Below the pieces are notes generated by a model. The model was not told the DNA's origin. It did not search any database and was given only the letters and a program-made list of their open reading frames with translations. A DNA stretch of 53,272 nt, from assembly GCF_030684215.1 (NCBI RefSeq), contig NZ_JAUXOV010000066.1, forward strand, positions 1 through 53,272. The letters are read 5' to 3'. The position numbers and the translations under genes are program-made. This document shows positions 1 through 9,019 of this stretch, piece after piece (position 1 is the stretch's first letter; each line of letters opens with the position of its first letter). Source of the DNA: Pseudotabrizicola sp. (lineage in GTDB: Bacteria; Pseudomonadota; Alphaproteobacteria; Rhodobacterales; Rhodobacteraceae).

Positions 1-1
1 T

Positions 2-1180
2 GTTCCACCACGCGCACGGATCATCGGGATCGATGATTGGAGTTGGCGAAAGTCGCAGAACTACGGGACGATCATCATCGACCTCGAGCGTCGCGCCGTC
101 ATCGATGTTCTCGAAGATCGTGATGTCGTCACATGCACCGACTGGCTAAGGCGTCATCCTGAGGTGGAAGTCATAAGCCGGGATCGCTGCGGTCTCTACG
201 CCCAAGCCGCCCGAAAAGGAGCGCCGCAGGCGGAACAGGTCGCCGACCGGTTTCATATCGTGCAGAACCTTCGCATGGCAATCGAGGAGCAAATGAACTT
301 GCACGGTCGCGCGACTGGCAGAGCATTGCTCTCCGATGCAGACAACATCAGCACGGCCAGTAACCTTCTGAAGTCACGTCTTGCGCACCGCAAGTCTCGC
401 GAGGAGATATACGAGACAATTCGGGCACTTCGGCAGCAAGGGCTGACGTGCAGCGAGATCGGGCGGAGGACGGGGTTTCCCCGACGTAGCGTCGCGAAAT
501 GGCTGCAGTTCGAGACGCCACCGGACCGAAAGCGCGCGGTCCTCAAACGCTCGTCTGCATGGTATTTTGAAGAGTGCCTGAAGGAATGCTGGGAGAACGG
601 TATTCGCAGCGGCAATGCACTGCTCCCTTTGATCCAAGAACGTGGTTACGAGGGCAGCCTGTCAAACTTGCAGCGGCTCTTGGCCGGATGGCGCAGAGCC
701 GAAAAACAGGAACAGGAGGGACCCATCAAGGAAGATCAGATCCTTGCACCGGTCCGGGACCCGGAAACCGGGCACGCGATTTCCCCGGTTATCGCGGCCG
801 CACTCTGCATCAAACCAAGAGGAAAGTTCACCTTGGAACAGGCGAGAAAAGTCGAAGTTCTCAAGGAAGGCTCGCCTGCCTTCACAACAATGCGGCGCCT
901 CGCCATGCGTTTCAATGGCATCTTGCGTGGTCGAAAAGCAGACCCGCTGCCCGCCTGGATCGACGATGCGATCGAAACGGACCTAGCGCCCATCGTGCGG
1001 TTCGCCCGAACCTTGAACAGAGACATTGATGCGGTCAGGAATGCCATCGAAATGGAGTGGAGCAATGGTCAAGCCGAAGGCCAGATCAACCGATTGAAGA
1101 CCTTGAAGCGCGCGATGTATGGGCGAGCCGGCCCGAACTTGCTCAGGGCCCGAATGCTCCCTCTGCACCACACAAATTGA
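2..1180 (+). pseudogene. ISL3-family transposase, 5' end outside window
   Basis: The reading frame is open from the first bases of the window, so the amino end lies outside. The start of the visible part reads GIDDWSWRKSQNYGTII, the first catalytic Asp region of ISL3-family DDE transposases, followed by EQVADRFHIVQNL, the second conserved block of the family. A helix-turn-helix stretch follows (CSEIGRRTGFPRRSVAKWLQ), and the end carries EWSNGQAEGQINRLKTLKRAMYGRAG, which holds the catalytic Glu block. The 3' end looks intact and stops 19 bp before an IS110 fragment resumes, so this element probably inserted into that older transposase gene. Whether the copy is functional cannot be decided without the upstream part. 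Confidence 0.85.
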
Positions 1181-1198
1181 GGATGACCCCAATTAAGG

Positions 1199-1873
1199 GC
1201 TACGCGACAGCTCAGCTTCCTGCTTCGGCATGGGTTGCGATACGAGAATGGCAGTTACTGGACGAAGCGCCACCGCCGTTGGCTCGCCGAACTCCGCCGC
1301 TTCCGCTTCTCGCATCAGCAACTGGCCTTCGAGGAGTTGAAGCGGGCTGTCGACCAGGCGGAGACCCGCGTTGCGACGCTGGATCAAGCGATCGATGAAG
1401 CGGTTCAGACGTGGCGCTTCGTCCCTGTCGTCGATGGCCTTCGCGCATTGCGCGGCGTGAACACGATCATCGCAGCGACCGTGGTCGCAGAGATTGGCGA
1501 CATCACCCGCTTTGAAAATCCACGCCAGCTTATGGCCTGGCTCGGGTTGGTCCCAAGCGAGCATTCCAGCGGCAACACGACGCGGCGCGGGCGCCTGACA
1601 AAGACTGGGAACGCCTTGGCCCGCACGATGCTTGTCGAAGCGGGATGGTCCTATCGCCACCCACCCAAGGAGGGGCAGCCGTTCCTGAAGCGGTCAGCGC
1701 ATCTGCCGCAGGAGATCAAGGACATCGGCTGGAAGGCGCAGACGCGGCTTTGCAAGCGGTTCCGCCATCTGTCAAACGCTGGCAAACCTCAGCCGCGCGT
1801 GCTCGCAGCCATCGCGCGCGAACTCGCGGGCTTCATCTGGGACATCGCACGCAAGACGCCGTTGCCCGCGTAA
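1199..1873 (+). pseudogene. IS110-family transposase, C-terminal fragment
   Basis: This is the carboxy half of an IS110-family transposase. The frame picks up at about 1199 with RATRQLSFLLRHG, a typical mid-protein segment, and continues through GVNTIIAATVVAEIGDITRF and GLVPSEHSSGNTTRRGRLTKTGN, the Transposase_20 region. The amino-terminal DEDD catalytic domain is missing because the ISL3 element lies directly upstream. A TTG at 1235 could start translation but would only give the non-catalytic half. I regard it as a dead remnant, interrupted by the ISL3 insertion or left by a deletion. Confidence 0.85.
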
Positions 1874-2140
1874 TGCGGCGGCTCATACTGCCTGTGCAGT
1901 ACGCTGGAGATGGCGGCCATTGATAGGGAAATCCTCGGCATACGTTGGGAAACATATCCGTTCTTAGAGAGAGGTAACCCGTATCGAATTTGGTCAGGCG
2001 GTAACCAATCCGCGGATGAGAGCATGACAATCATCGATTCGGCCACCGTCTCCAGCGCCTGCACAGGCTACATATTTGACGAACCCGTGTCAGCGCGGTA
2101 GTTTAATAGTGTCAGGAAACCTGAAAACGCTCATGAGAGG

Positions 2141-2578
2141 GTGTCATTCTGCACTCACCGGCATTCGACCCCAGAGATGACGGATCCGGACCAGCAGCGG
2201 CGCAGCACAGGTCGCAGCGGCGGCGACAGCGGGTTTGTGGGGCCAGCAGACAGTTCGTCCTATCTCAAAGCCCGCACGGCGCTGACGGTTTATCAGGCGC
2301 AGGAAAAACAGCTGGCGATCCAGAAGCGCAAGGGCACGCTGGTGGATCGCGCCCGCGCGGAAGCGCTGGTGTTTCGGCTTGCGCGGCAGGAACGCGACAC
2401 GTGGGTCACCTGGCCCAGCAGAGTCGCCGCATTAATGGCCGCCGAAGTGGTCGCGGTGGTGGAAAAACAATCGGCCAAGCCAGTTACAATCGAGGCCGCG
2501 ATCCTGCAGAGGGTGCTGGAAACCCATGTCAGAGCGCAACTCGAAGCCCTCGCCGATCTCAGGGTTTCGCTGGGATGA
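2141..2578 (+). CDS. phage-like protein, possible small terminase subunit
   Basis: A protein of up to 145 aa from a GTG start. An in-frame ATG at 2177 gives a 133-aa protein that begins MTDPDQQRRSTG and is the likelier start, because the GTG has a purine-rich stretch only one base away. The middle (YQAQEKQLAIQKRKGTLVDR, then ALVFRLARQERDTWVTWPSR) resembles the phage DNA-packaging Nu1/small-terminase-like proteins common in Rhodobacteraceae prophages. This rests on recall of the pattern, not on an alignment. No large terminase or other phage gene is nearby, so it would be an orphan. It sits between a transposase fragment and a 460-bp gene-free stretch. Confidence 0.45.
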   Translation: MSFCTHRHSTPEMTDPDQQRRSTGRSGGDSGFVGPADSSSYLKARTALTVYQAQEKQLAIQKRKGTLVDRARAEALVFRLARQERDTWVTWPSRVAALMAAEVVAVVEKQSAKPVTIEAAILQRVLETHVRAQLEALADLRVSLG

Positions 2579-3039
2579 AGATGAGGGGGGGGTAAGAAAA
2601 CCCAAAGACGATAAGATCAGCACATCGACTGGATAGCCTTCGCAATTTTATAGACGCCACCTCATTCTTGAGGTCGATCTGGACAAAGTTGCGGGCGTGA
2701 CTGACCTCCTCAGGCGTTGTGTCCGACAGCGGCGAATTGTCGCAGCAGGTTTTCATAGCGGGAAGGTCGGCACTCATGCTCCGATGCGACCGGTCGGGTT
2801 TCAGGCGGGAAATGGACACTTTTGCATATGCCAATTGTAGCCCGACATGGCAGAAAGCTGTACCTGAGCCACAGCGCCTGCCTGGCAGACCGTGAAGATG
2901 CCTGAACATCCCCATTCTGCGCAAAACACCTTTCGAGGTGCTCGGGTGCGATGCTCTTAAGCGGCATTTAAGGGAAGGGGATCAGACAGGGTTCAGCGCG
3001 TCCAAAGAGATGCCGAAACGATCCTTGAAGGAGATCCAA
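2579..3039. other. gene-free stretch upstream of secreted protein
   Basis: No convincing gene. On the minus strand a frame from about 2778 to 2559 is open and begins MSADLPAMKTCCDNSPLS, but it matches nothing I know and shares its end with the 2141-2578 gene. The right part holds a TCAG direct repeat (see 2982) and the ribosome binding site of the next gene. Confidence 0.5.
2982..2996 (+). promoter_or_regulatory. TCAG-N7-TCAG direct repeat, possible response-regulator half-site
   Basis: TCAG at 2982 and again at 2993, exactly 11 bp apart, 43 bp before the start codon of the secreted protein gene at 3040. The same spacing forms one half of the 49-bp element found three times further on (14593, 15370, 17018). 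The matching CTGA pair is absent here, so this could be a weaker half-site, a site of the neighbouring first response regulator, or chance. Confidence 0.35.
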
Positions 3040-3513
3040 ATGCTGACTGTAAAATATATTGCCCCCGCCTTATTCGGGATTGCTCTTTCGCTGACCCCTG
3101 TGTCCGGGTTCGCACAAAGCACATCTCATGACGGGCATGCCGCAAGCGAGCTCGCCCTGACACTAAACGCTGGCGCCAAATGGCAGGGTGACGACAACAT
3201 GCACAAGGGAATGGACGCCATCCGGACGGCCTTCGCCGCCGATCTCGACGCGATTCACGAAGATCGCCTGCCCGCTGAAGACTACAAGACGCTAGCGGCT
3301 GAGGTGATGGCGCAGACAGATTTCATGATCGAGAACTGTGTGTTGGAGCCAGCTGTTGATGAGCAACTTCACAGCGTCCTCGGTCAGGTCATCGAAGGTG
3401 CATCCGACATGGAGGCAGGCAGCGAGCCCCGCGCCGGTGCGGTGCTGGTCGTTGAGGCCCTCAATGCCTATGGCGAGCATTTCGAGCATCCAGGCTGGCA
3501 GCCGCTGGACTGA
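3040..3513 (+). CDS. small secreted or periplasmic protein of unknown function
   Basis: A 157-aa protein. The start at 3040 is chosen because GAAGGAG lies 6-7 bp upstream and because it places a clear signal peptide at the amino end (KYIAPALFGIALSL hydrophobic core, cleavage after GFA). The mature part is helical, with the segment LNAGAKWQGDDNMHKGM, and lacks cysteine pairs or haem motifs. It resembles small proteins sometimes annotated DnrO-like in proteobacteria, but I am not sure of that. It is followed by a hairpin and then by a two-component system in the same direction, so it may be controlled by, or sensed with, that system. Function not assigned. Confidence 0.7.
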   Translation: MLTVKYIAPALFGIALSLTPVSGFAQSTSHDGHAASELALTLNAGAKWQGDDNMHKGMDAIRTAFAADLDAIHEDRLPAEDYKTLAAEVMAQTDFMIENCVLEPAVDEQLHSVLGQVIEGASDMEAGSEPRAGAVLVVEALNAYGEHFEHPGWQPLD

Positions 3514-3537
3514 TCCAGCCGATCACAGACACAAGTC

Positions 3538-3567
3538 GCACGGGCCGCAAGCGATCGTGGCCCGTGC
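3538..3567 (+). terminator. hairpin after secreted-protein gene
   Basis: GCACGGGCC at 3538-3546 pairs perfectly with GGCCCGTGC at 3559-3567 across a 12-nt loop, followed by TTGCTT. It lies 25 bp past the stop codon and separates the secreted protein from the response regulator gene. The poor T-run makes it a moderate terminator. Confidence 0.5.
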
Positions 3568-3640
3568 TTGCTTCGCCACCGGTTCTGACGTTCAGTGTTC
3601 GGGCGGCAGAAAATCGGGGAAACAGGAGTTCATTCGGGCC

Positions 3641-4306
3641 ATGCGCATTCTGCTGGTTGAAGACGACAGCCTTCTGGGCAAGGGCGTGGCCGCAGGTCTT
3701 GTCCAGGCTGGCTGGGCAGTCGACTGGGTCGTCGACGGCCTTGATGCCGAAGCGGCTTTGCGCACCAATTCCTATGACAGTATCGTCCTCGACCTCGGCC
3801 TGCCGGGCATCGACGGGCTCACCCTGCTCGGACGGCTGCGTGCGACGAAGGACAGCACCCCGGTTCTCGTGCTGACGGCGCGCGACACCCTTGCGGATCG
3901 CATTGCCGGACTTGATGCAGGGGGCGACGACTACCTGGTAAAACCGTTCGAGCTGACCGAACTGCAGGCCCGGCTGCGCGCACTTCTGCGCCGGTCAAAA
4001 GGTGCGTCAGGCCCGCTTTTGCAGCGCGGCAGGGTCGTGCTTGATCCCGCCAGCCACGCCGTGCTTCTGGATGGCGAACCGGTGGAGGTATCAGCACGCG
4101 AATTCGCAACCTTGCAAGCACTGATGATGAATGCAGGAAGGGTGCGCACCCGCAGCCAGTTGGAGGACAGCCTATATGGCTGGGGCGAAGAGATCGGCAG
4201 CAACACGGTCGAAGTCTATATCCACAACTTGCGGCGCAAGCTTTATGCCGACCTCATCCGCACGGTCCGCGGCGTGGGCTATATCATTGCGGCAGATGAC
4301 AAATGA
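3641..4306 (+). CDS. OmpR/PhoB-family response regulator (first system)
   Basis: A 221-aa DNA-binding response regulator. The receiver domain covers roughly residues 1-115, with the acidic pair D8/D9, phosphoacceptor D51 (in LDLGLPGIDG) and K101 (in YLVKPF). A winged-helix effector domain follows and ends RGVGYIIAADDK. The start at 3641 gives the usual family amino end MRILLVEDDS; longer upstream reading has no family match. It overlaps the histidine kinase gene by ATGA, so the two are translationally coupled. The sequence is closest to the QseB/PmrA-like regulators of gram-negative bacteria. Its targets are unknown; the secreted protein just upstream is a candidate. Confidence 0.93.
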   Translation: MRILLVEDDSLLGKGVAAGLVQAGWAVDWVVDGLDAEAALRTNSYDSIVLDLGLPGIDGLTLLGRLRATKDSTPVLVLTARDTLADRIAGLDAGGDDYLVKPFELTELQARLRALLRRSKGASGPLLQRGRVVLDPASHAVLLDGEPVEVSAREFATLQALMMNAGRVRTRSQLEDSLYGWGEEIGSNTVEVYIHNLRRKLYADLIRTVRGVGYIIAADDK

Positions 4307-5664
4307 TCCGCTCGCTGCGCCAACGGCTGCTGGTGATTCTTGGCAGTAGTATTGTCGCGGCCTGGCTGGCCACAGCACTTTTCTCATATCTCGACACAAG
4401 ACAGCTGATTGATGAGATGCTGGACACCCAGCTGATGCAATCAGCCGATCTGCTTATTATCTTGCTCGACCGCCTGCCGCAGGGCGATCTTGCGGAACCT
4501 ATGCTGCAACAACCGGACGCGGATGCAAATCAGATGATTGCTTTTCGTGTGCAGGATGGCCCAGTTGGCACGACAGGCGGAACCGTGGGTTCATCGAATT
4601 TTCCAACGGGCCGTTGGCAACCAGGGCTTCGCGATGCAGCCAATGATGGTCAGATGTGGCGCGTGTTCGGTACATCGGACGGTGCGGGGCGACGTATCCA
4701 AGTGGCGCTGCGCCAAGATGTAAAAGGAAAATTCGCCGACCTCGTGGCCGTTCATATCCTGCATCCGCTGTGGATTGCGATTCCGCTTCTTGCAGGTTTG
4801 ATCTGGCTGTCTGTAGGATGGGGGCTGCGCCCGTTGCAGGACATCACCTCCGCCGTGGAGCGACGCAGCCCCGATGACATGCAGCCACTCGGCGTTGGTG
4901 CCGCGCCCGATGAAATCCGGCCGCTGCTTGAAGCACTTAACCAGCTGTTTGGCCGTATCGCCCTGCTTCTTGATCGCGAGCGCCGCTTTGCCGCTGATGC
5001 GGCGCATGAGTTGCGCACGCCGCTCGCAGCCATCAAAACGCATGCTCAGGTCGCCCGGCAAGAACGAGACCCCGGAAAGTGCGCATTGGCGATCGACGGG
5101 GTGATCGAAGGTGCCGACCGGGGCACCCGCCTGGTGGAACAGCTGCTTGTGCTGTCACGGCTGGAGCAGGAAGCGGTCATCGGCCCCTGCGAGACCGTGA
5201 ACATATCAGATTTGGTGATCGAATGCGTTGCATCAATAGCGCCGGAAGCCGCAACCGATGGTATCGATCTGGGGGCCGCTGACATGCTTTGTGGTCGGGC
5301 GGTTGTGAACGGGAACGCTGATCTTCTTCGGATCATGCTGCGCAATCTGCTTGATAATGCGGTTCGCTATACCCTTGAGGGTGGCGAGGTAACGGCCTCC
5401 GTCGAAACCGTCAATCAGGCTGTCATTCTTCGGATCACCGACGGCGGGCCGGGTATTTCCTCGGACTTGCAGCAGCGGGTGTTTGATCGATTTTACCGTG
5501 TGGCGGGGAGCGGGCAGCAAGGGTGTGGCCTGGGCCTTTCGATTGTTTTGCGCATTGCCGAACTGCATGGCGGAACTGTCAACTTTGAGGGCGGAGCAGG
5601 CGAAGGCACGTTTGCCGTTATCGTTACTCTGCCTATCGTCGACCGGATGAAATTGTCGAGCTGA
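4303..5664 (+). CDS. sensor histidine kinase (first system)
   Basis: A 453-aa membrane kinase partnering the regulator just upstream. A first membrane segment lies near residues 7-29, a sensor region of about 120 aa faces the periplasm, and a second membrane segment lies near 151-171. The HAMP-like linker leads to the dimerisation helix with phosphoacceptor H235 (DAAHELRTPLA). The ATP-binding domain shows the N box (NLLDNAVRYT) and a G box (GCGLGLSIV). The overall layout is that of QseC/BasS kinases. The signal sensed cannot be read from the sequence. A palindrome without T-run at 5730 follows the gene. Confidence 0.93.
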   Translation: MIRSLRQRLLVILGSSIVAAWLATALFSYLDTRQLIDEMLDTQLMQSADLLIILLDRLPQGDLAEPMLQQPDADANQMIAFRVQDGPVGTTGGTVGSSNFPTGRWQPGLRDAANDGQMWRVFGTSDGAGRRIQVALRQDVKGKFADLVAVHILHPLWIAIPLLAGLIWLSVGWGLRPLQDITSAVERRSPDDMQPLGVGAAPDEIRPLLEALNQLFGRIALLLDRERRFAADAAHELRTPLAAIKTHAQVARQERDPGKCALAIDGVIEGADRGTRLVEQLLVLSRLEQEAVIGPCETVNISDLVIECVASIAPEAATDGIDLGAADMLCGRAVVNGNADLLRIMLRNLLDNAVRYTLEGGEVTASVETVNQAVILRITDGGPGISSDLQQRVFDRFYRVAGSGQQGCGLGLSIVLRIAELHGGTVNFEGGAGEGTFAVIVTLPIVDRMKLSS

Positions 5665-5729
5665 GGGCCCTACACGCATCTCCTGCCGCTTTGAGACTGC
5701 GTATCCCAGAATGGGGATGCACTCCCAGT

Positions 5730-5747
5730 CCGCAGCGTGCGCTGCGG
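5730..5747. terminator. GC-rich hairpin between convergent genes
   Basis: CCGCAGCG and CGCTGCGG form a perfect 8-bp stem with a 2-nt gap, between the ends of the convergent histidine kinase and LysR genes. There is no T-run, so termination is a guess from position. Confidence 0.3.
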
Positions 5748-5784
5748 CCCAGTGTCGTATATCCGGGCCGATGAAACGTTCGGA

Positions 5785-6681
5785 TCAGATTTCCGGCCCT
5801 TTGGTACATTTTTTTAGGCTTTCCGCCAGTGCCGGTGTCAGGAATTCCAGCACGGCGCGGATGCGGGCGGTGTGGCGCAGATCTTCGTGGGTCAGCAGCC
5901 ACAGATCAAGGCCGAAGGACTCAGGCAGTTCTGCGACGCGGATCAGGTCGGGTTTTTGTTCGGCAATGGCACAGGGCAGAACCGCGAGGCCAAGGCCCGC
6001 CTTGGCCAGTTGCACGGTGCAGGCGACCGAGTTTGAGCGGATGGCAGGCCGCACTCCGGGCAAGAGTTGCGCGAAAGGCCGGGTCAGGGCTGCGTGGCCG
6101 CCATCAAGGCCGATCCAGCTATGCGTTGCCAGATCGGGGTCGGTATGGGCGGCACAATAATCCGGTGCGCCATAGACGGCAAACTTCAACTGGCCAACGC
6201 GGCGCCCCACCAAAGTCTCGGGCGGGGTGTTGCCGATGCGCAGGGCAATGTCGGTTTCACGCCGCGACAGGTCCAGCGTCTGGTTGCCAACGGCGATGCC
6301 GACCTCAATCTTGGGATAGGCCGCGCGGAACTTTGCCAGATGGTCCGGCAAGAGCCAGAGCGCAAGCATATCGGTCGCGGTGATCCGCACGGTACCACTA
6401 AGCCGCAAATCTTGCCCCGTCACGGTGCGGTCAAGCGTGGCGACGTCTTCCTCGATCCGTTCCACAATGCCCAGCGTCTCCACGCCTGCCGGGGTCAGCG
6501 CATAGCCGGTCGGCATCCTCTCAAACAGCCGCACGCCCAGCATCTCCTCAAGCCCGGCGATACGGCGAAAGACGGTCGAATGATTGACCCCAAGGCTGCG
6601 CGCGGCCGCTGACAGGCCGCCCTTGCGCGCGACCGCAAGAAACACCCGCAAGTCATCCCAATTCGCAAGCTGTGTATTCAT
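5785..6681 (-). CDS. LysR-family transcriptional regulator
   Basis: A 298-aa LysR-type regulator. The amino-terminal winged helix-turn-helix (residues about 6-65) has the usual layout: DLRVFLAVARKGGLSAAARSL, then STVFRRIAGLEEMLGVRLFER. The carboxy part is a periplasmic-binding-protein-like effector domain (about 90-290). It belongs by appearance to the group acting on nearby oxidoreductase or transport genes. It is divergent from the metal-binding protein and P-type ATPase genes starting at 6778, with 96 bp between start codons, so it could regulate them. However, metal-export ATPases are more often under MerR or ArsR control, so this assignment is only by position. Confidence 0.9.
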   Translation of the reverse strand: MNTQLANWDDLRVFLAVARKGGLSAAARSLGVNHSTVFRRIAGLEEMLGVRLFERMPTGYALTPAGVETLGIVERIEEDVATLDRTVTGQDLRLSGTVRITATDMLALWLLPDHLAKFRAAYPKIEVGIAVGNQTLDLSRRETDIALRIGNTPPETLVGRRVGQLKFAVYGAPDYCAAHTDPDLATHSWIGLDGGHAALTRPFAQLLPGVRPAIRSNSVACTVQLAKAGLGLAVLPCAIAEQKPDLIRVAELPESFGLDLWLLTHEDLRHTARIRAVLEFLTPALAESLKKCTKGPEI

Positions 6682-6777
6682 GCAAAGACGCCTTTCATTT
6701 TTAGCCAGTTCCTGTGCGCTGATTGTGTAGCCATATCATAAGCAGACGCAACCACGATCCCTTGAAAGGAACCAACC

Positions 6778-7008
6778 ATGGCCGATACAAAAATCCACAC
6801 AAAACTGCGCAGCGACGAGCTTTCCTGCCCATCTTGCGTGCCGAAAATTGAAAAGGCGCTGCTGGCCTTGCCGGGGGTGACAAAGGCTGAGGTGAAATTT
6901 GCCACTGGCCGCATTGAGGTCGAACATGACCCCGCGCAAAGCGATGTGGCCGCCCTCATCAACTCCATCGCCAAGACCGGCTACACCGCCAAAGCGTCGG
7001 CATTCTGA
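6778..7008 (+). CDS. heavy-metal-associated (HMA) domain protein
   Basis: A 76-aa soluble protein made of one ferredoxin-like HMA fold. The metal-binding motif is CPSC in ELSCPSCVPKIEKAL, where most family members have CxxC preceded by M or G. The end IAKTGYTAKA is typical. A GAAAGGA ribosome site precedes the ATG. It would bind a soft or transition metal and pass it to the ATPase encoded next; that ATPase has no HMA domain of its own, so the two genes look like a split version of one transporter. A strong hairpin separates them, which could set more chaperone than pump. Confidence 0.85.
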   Translation: MADTKIHTKLRSDELSCPSCVPKIEKALLALPGVTKAEVKFATGRIEVEHDPAQSDVAALINSIAKTGYTAKASAF

Positions 7009-7030
7009 CCCATAAATCACGCCGCCCCCA

Positions 7031-7060
7031 CCCACCGCACACATGCGGTGGGTTTTTCTT
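7031..7060 (+). terminator. intrinsic terminator or attenuator before ATPase gene
   Basis: CCCACCGCA (7031-7039) pairs perfectly with TGCGGTGGG (7044-7052) over a CACA loop and is followed by TTTTTCTT. It lies between the HMA gene and the ATPase gene in the same direction, only 16 bp before the ATPase start, so partial read-through probably sets the ratio of the two products. Confidence 0.75.
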
Positions 7061-7075
7061 GAAAGGAGAGAGCAC

Positions 7076-8995
7076 ATGTTTTCCGGGCTCATGGATATCT
7101 ACCGACACCCCGCTGATCGGCGCAAATGGCTGACCATCGCCAGCGGCGTGTTCATCACCGCAGCACTGACCGCCTGGTACGGCTTCGGGATCGCCGCCCC
7201 CTGGGCACCGCTGATGACGATTGCCGCCGTGCTGGCCGGCTATGACATTGCCCTGCGGGCCTGGGCGTCACTGAAGCTGCGCCATCTCAGCATCGAGTTG
7301 CTGGTGATCGTAGCGGCCACCGGTGCGCTGTTCATCAACAACCACTGGGAATCCGCCGCCGTCACCTTCCTGTTCATGCTGGGCGCCTGGCTTGAGACCC
7401 GCACCATGAGCCGCACCCGTGGCGCGCTGAAGGCGCTGATCGACGCGGCACCGGCGACCGCAACAGTCCTGCGAAATGGCGAGACGGTTCAAGTGCCCGC
7501 CCATGAGGTGCAACTTGGCGAAACCGTTCTGGTCAGGGCCGGAGAGCGGCTGCCGGTCGACGGCGAGGTGGTTGAGGGCACCGCCGCGGTCAATGAGGCC
7601 TCGATCACCGGCGAGCCGATCCCGGCCGAAAAATCTCCCGGCTCAAAGGTCTTCGCCGGAACTCTGGCCGAAAACGGTCTGCTGCACCTGCGTGCCACCG
7701 GCGTTGGCGCCGATACCACGCTGGCCCGCATCATCACCCGTGTTGAGGAGGCGCAAGAGGCCAAGGCCCCGGCGCAGCGGATGATAGAATCCTTTGGGCG
7801 CTGGTACACGCCCGGCGTGTTCGTGATGGCGGTGGTCAGCTATATCGTCACGCGCAACGTCGAACTGGCACTGACGCTGCTGGTGGTTAGTTGCCCCGGC
7901 GCGCTGGTCATCTCGACCCCGGTTTCGGTGGTCGCAGGGATCGGCCGTGCCGCCCGCGCCGGTATTCTGATCAAGGGCGGCGAGCATCTGGAGAACGCCG
8001 GGCGCATCACCGCACTGGCGCTGGATAAAACCGGCACGCTGACCGAAGGCCAGCCGCGTCTGGCCGAAGTCATCGCGCTGGCAGGCCAAAACAAGGCCGA
8101 TGTCCTGCTCTGGGCGGGTATCGCCGAGACTGGATCGAACCACCCGCTGGGCCGTCCGATCATCGAGGCCGCGCGCAAGCAGGGCCCGCTGCCCACTGCC
8201 GCGTCACTTGAGGAAATCGCCGGCATGGGGCTGATTGCGCGCCATGACGGTCACGACATCGCCGTCGGCAGCCACCGCCTGTTCGATCACCTCAAGATCG
8301 CCTTCAACGCCGAGGCGAAAGACGGCATCGCCCGCCTGCACGGGCTGGGCCATACGGTGGTGATCGTCGCGCGCAATGGCGAAGTGGTGGGTCTGCTTGG
8401 TCTGGCCGATATGGCGCGCGCCAGTGCCAAGCCGATGATCGACCGGTTGCACGCCCTTGGGGTGCACCGCGTGGTGATGCTGACCGGCGATCAGCGCCCG
8501 GCAGCCGAGGCGATTGCAGCGGCGGTCGGCGTCGACGAAGTGCATGCCGGGATGATGCCCGACGACAAGCTGGAGCGCATTCAGGCAATGCGCGCCGAAG
8601 GCCTGCACGTGGCGATGGTCGGCGACGGTATCAACGACGCTCCGGCGCTGGCGGCGGCTGATATCAGCATCGCCATGGGTGCGTCGGGCAGCGACATCGC
8701 CATCGAGACGGCGGATATCGCGCTGATGACCGACGATCTGGGCAAGATCGCCGAGGCGATGGAAATCGCCCGCGCCACCTTGGCCAACATGCGCCAGAAC
8801 CTTGTGATCGCGGTGCTGACGGTCGTGGGGCTGCTGTTTGGGGTCTATACCGGCTCGATCCACATGGCGGGCGGTATGCTGGTGCACCAGCTCTCAGTGC
8901 TGATCGTCATCCTGAACGCCATGCGCCTGCTGCGGGTGCCAGCCGCTACGAAAGCACACAGGGCTGAAGCCAAGGCCAAAACAGCCGTGGCATAG
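7076..8995 (+). CDS. P1B-type heavy-metal ATPase with CPG motif
   Basis: A 639-aa metal-export ATPase. The start at 7076 is chosen for its GAAAGGAGAG ribosome site; the longer frame from 7043 overlaps the hairpin. Domains in order: membrane helices, actuator domain with TGEP, a membrane motif, phosphorylation motif DKTGTLT (Asp317), ATP domain with the HP dipeptide (SNHPLGRP) and GDGINDAP. The membrane metal-binding motif reads SCPGAL (Cys273-Pro-Gly275); the usual Zn/Cd/Cu pumps have CPC and the Co group SPC. The last helix carries HQLSVLIVILNAMRLL. Neither feature fits a standard P1B class, so the metal is open. It works with the HMA protein upstream. Confidence 0.9.
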   Translation: MFSGLMDIYRHPADRRKWLTIASGVFITAALTAWYGFGIAAPWAPLMTIAAVLAGYDIALRAWASLKLRHLSIELLVIVAATGALFINNHWESAAVTFLFMLGAWLETRTMSRTRGALKALIDAAPATATVLRNGETVQVPAHEVQLGETVLVRAGERLPVDGEVVEGTAAVNEASITGEPIPAEKSPGSKVFAGTLAENGLLHLRATGVGADTTLARIITRVEEAQEAKAPAQRMIESFGRWYTPGVFVMAVVSYIVTRNVELALTLLVVSCPGALVISTPVSVVAGIGRAARAGILIKGGEHLENAGRITALALDKTGTLTEGQPRLAEVIALAGQNKADVLLWAGIAETGSNHPLGRPIIEAARKQGPLPTAASLEEIAGMGLIARHDGHDIAVGSHRLFDHLKIAFNAEAKDGIARLHGLGHTVVIVARNGEVVGLLGLADMARASAKPMIDRLHALGVHRVVMLTGDQRPAAEAIAAAVGVDEVHAGMMPDDKLERIQAMRAEGLHVAMVGDGINDAPALAAADISIAMGASGSDIAIETADIALMTDDLGKIAEAMEIARATLANMRQNLVIAVLTVVGLLFGVYTGSIHMAGGMLVHQLSVLIVILNAMRLLRVPAATKAHRAEAKAKTAVA

Positions 8996-9019
8996 CGACA
9001 CCACCATCAAGACCCGAAA

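Noticed and set aside
2559-2924. Minus-strand frame of 121 codons with MSADLPAMKTCC
   Set aside because: Shares bases with the 2141-2578 gene end, no recognised similarity and no good ribosome site.
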